A stretch of 14,707 bases of DNA from CAISOG01 sp044375625. Lineage in GTDB: Bacteria; Pseudomonadota; Alphaproteobacteria; CAISOG01. The stretch covers positions 1 through 14,707 of the forward strand of contig JBILMH010000041.1 of assembly GCA_044375625.1 (NCBI GenBank), read 5' to 3'. Numbering within the stretch: the stretch's first letter is position 1; each line of letters opens with the position of its first letter. The notes under the pieces were generated by a model. That model was given only the letters and a program-made list of their open reading frames with translations, was not told the origin of the DNA and did no database searches. A program made the translations under genes and the position numbers. Shown one piece after another: positions 14,657-14,707 of this stretch.

Positions 14657-14707
14657 ATGGATAAGACCCCGATTCACCATCGCCATGATTTATCGGACAA
14701 GGTTTGG
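14657..14707 (+). CDS. Transposase N-terminus, probable IS5 family (partial)
   Basis: The first 17 codons read MDKTPIHHRHDLSDKVW and run off the window edge. The RHDLSDxxW pattern is the usual opening of IS5-family transposases with an N-terminal DUF4096-like domain. A strong ribosome binding site (AGGAG, 14644-14648) lies 8 bases before the ATG. The family call rests on a short stretch and the rest of the element is outside the window. Confidence 0.62.
   Translation, partial: MDKTPIHHRHDLSDKVW

Noticed and set aside
1..14707. CRISPR array, tRNA, rRNA, prophage or secretion-system genes
   Set aside because: I saw no spaced direct repeats, tRNA-like cloverleaf, rRNA segments or phage structural genes on either strand.

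Overview
The window looks like a chromosomal segment of an alphaproteobacterium of moderately high GC. UvrA matches the alphaproteobacterial form, including Ser in place of the second Cys of its first zinc site. CobS and CobT are the aerobic-cobaltochelatase type common in that class. rpsF-rpsR lies divergent to fabD, and the promoters resemble the TTG-rich alphaproteobacterial type. I cannot place the organism below class. Most of the window is housekeeping, with accessory islands.

Layout. Positions 1-310 are non-coding and hold a strong leftward hairpin followed by a T7 tract. Then comes a rightward set: uvrA, a HepT-type HEPN toxin, its MntA-type nucleotidyltransferase antitoxin, and prmA, each joined to the next by a 4-base ATGA overlap. 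A long Xaa-Pro aminopeptidase follows 7 bases after prmA. galU faces it from the minus strand. A lower-GC ParD/ParE toxin-antitoxin pair with a palindromic operator follows on the plus strand. Leftward from about 12980 run rpsF and rpsR (ATGA overlap), then cobS and cobT, then a small unknown helical protein with its own promoter. fabD is divergent from rpsF. After fabD lie a broken C-terminal remnant of the manganese exporter gene mntP, an AT-rich stretch, and the first 17 codons of a probable IS5-family transposase cut off by the window edge.

How the genes fit together. uvrA (nucleotide excision repair), prmA (L11 methylation), pepP (peptide turnover), galU (UDP-glucose supply), rpsF/rpsR (30S subunit) and fabD (malonyl transfer for fatty acid synthesis) are independent core functions. 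cobST encodes two of the three aerobic cobaltochelatase subunits; cobN is not in the window. The accessory content is two intact toxin-antitoxin modules, one translationally coupled inside a DNA-repair/ribosome-modification operon, plus signs of rearrangement behind fabD. I saw no entirely new system. The best leads are the coupled HepT-MntA insertion, the unexplained leftward terminator-like hairpin upstream of uvrA, the G8 tract inside the fabD promoter spacer, and the mntP remnant beside the IS element.
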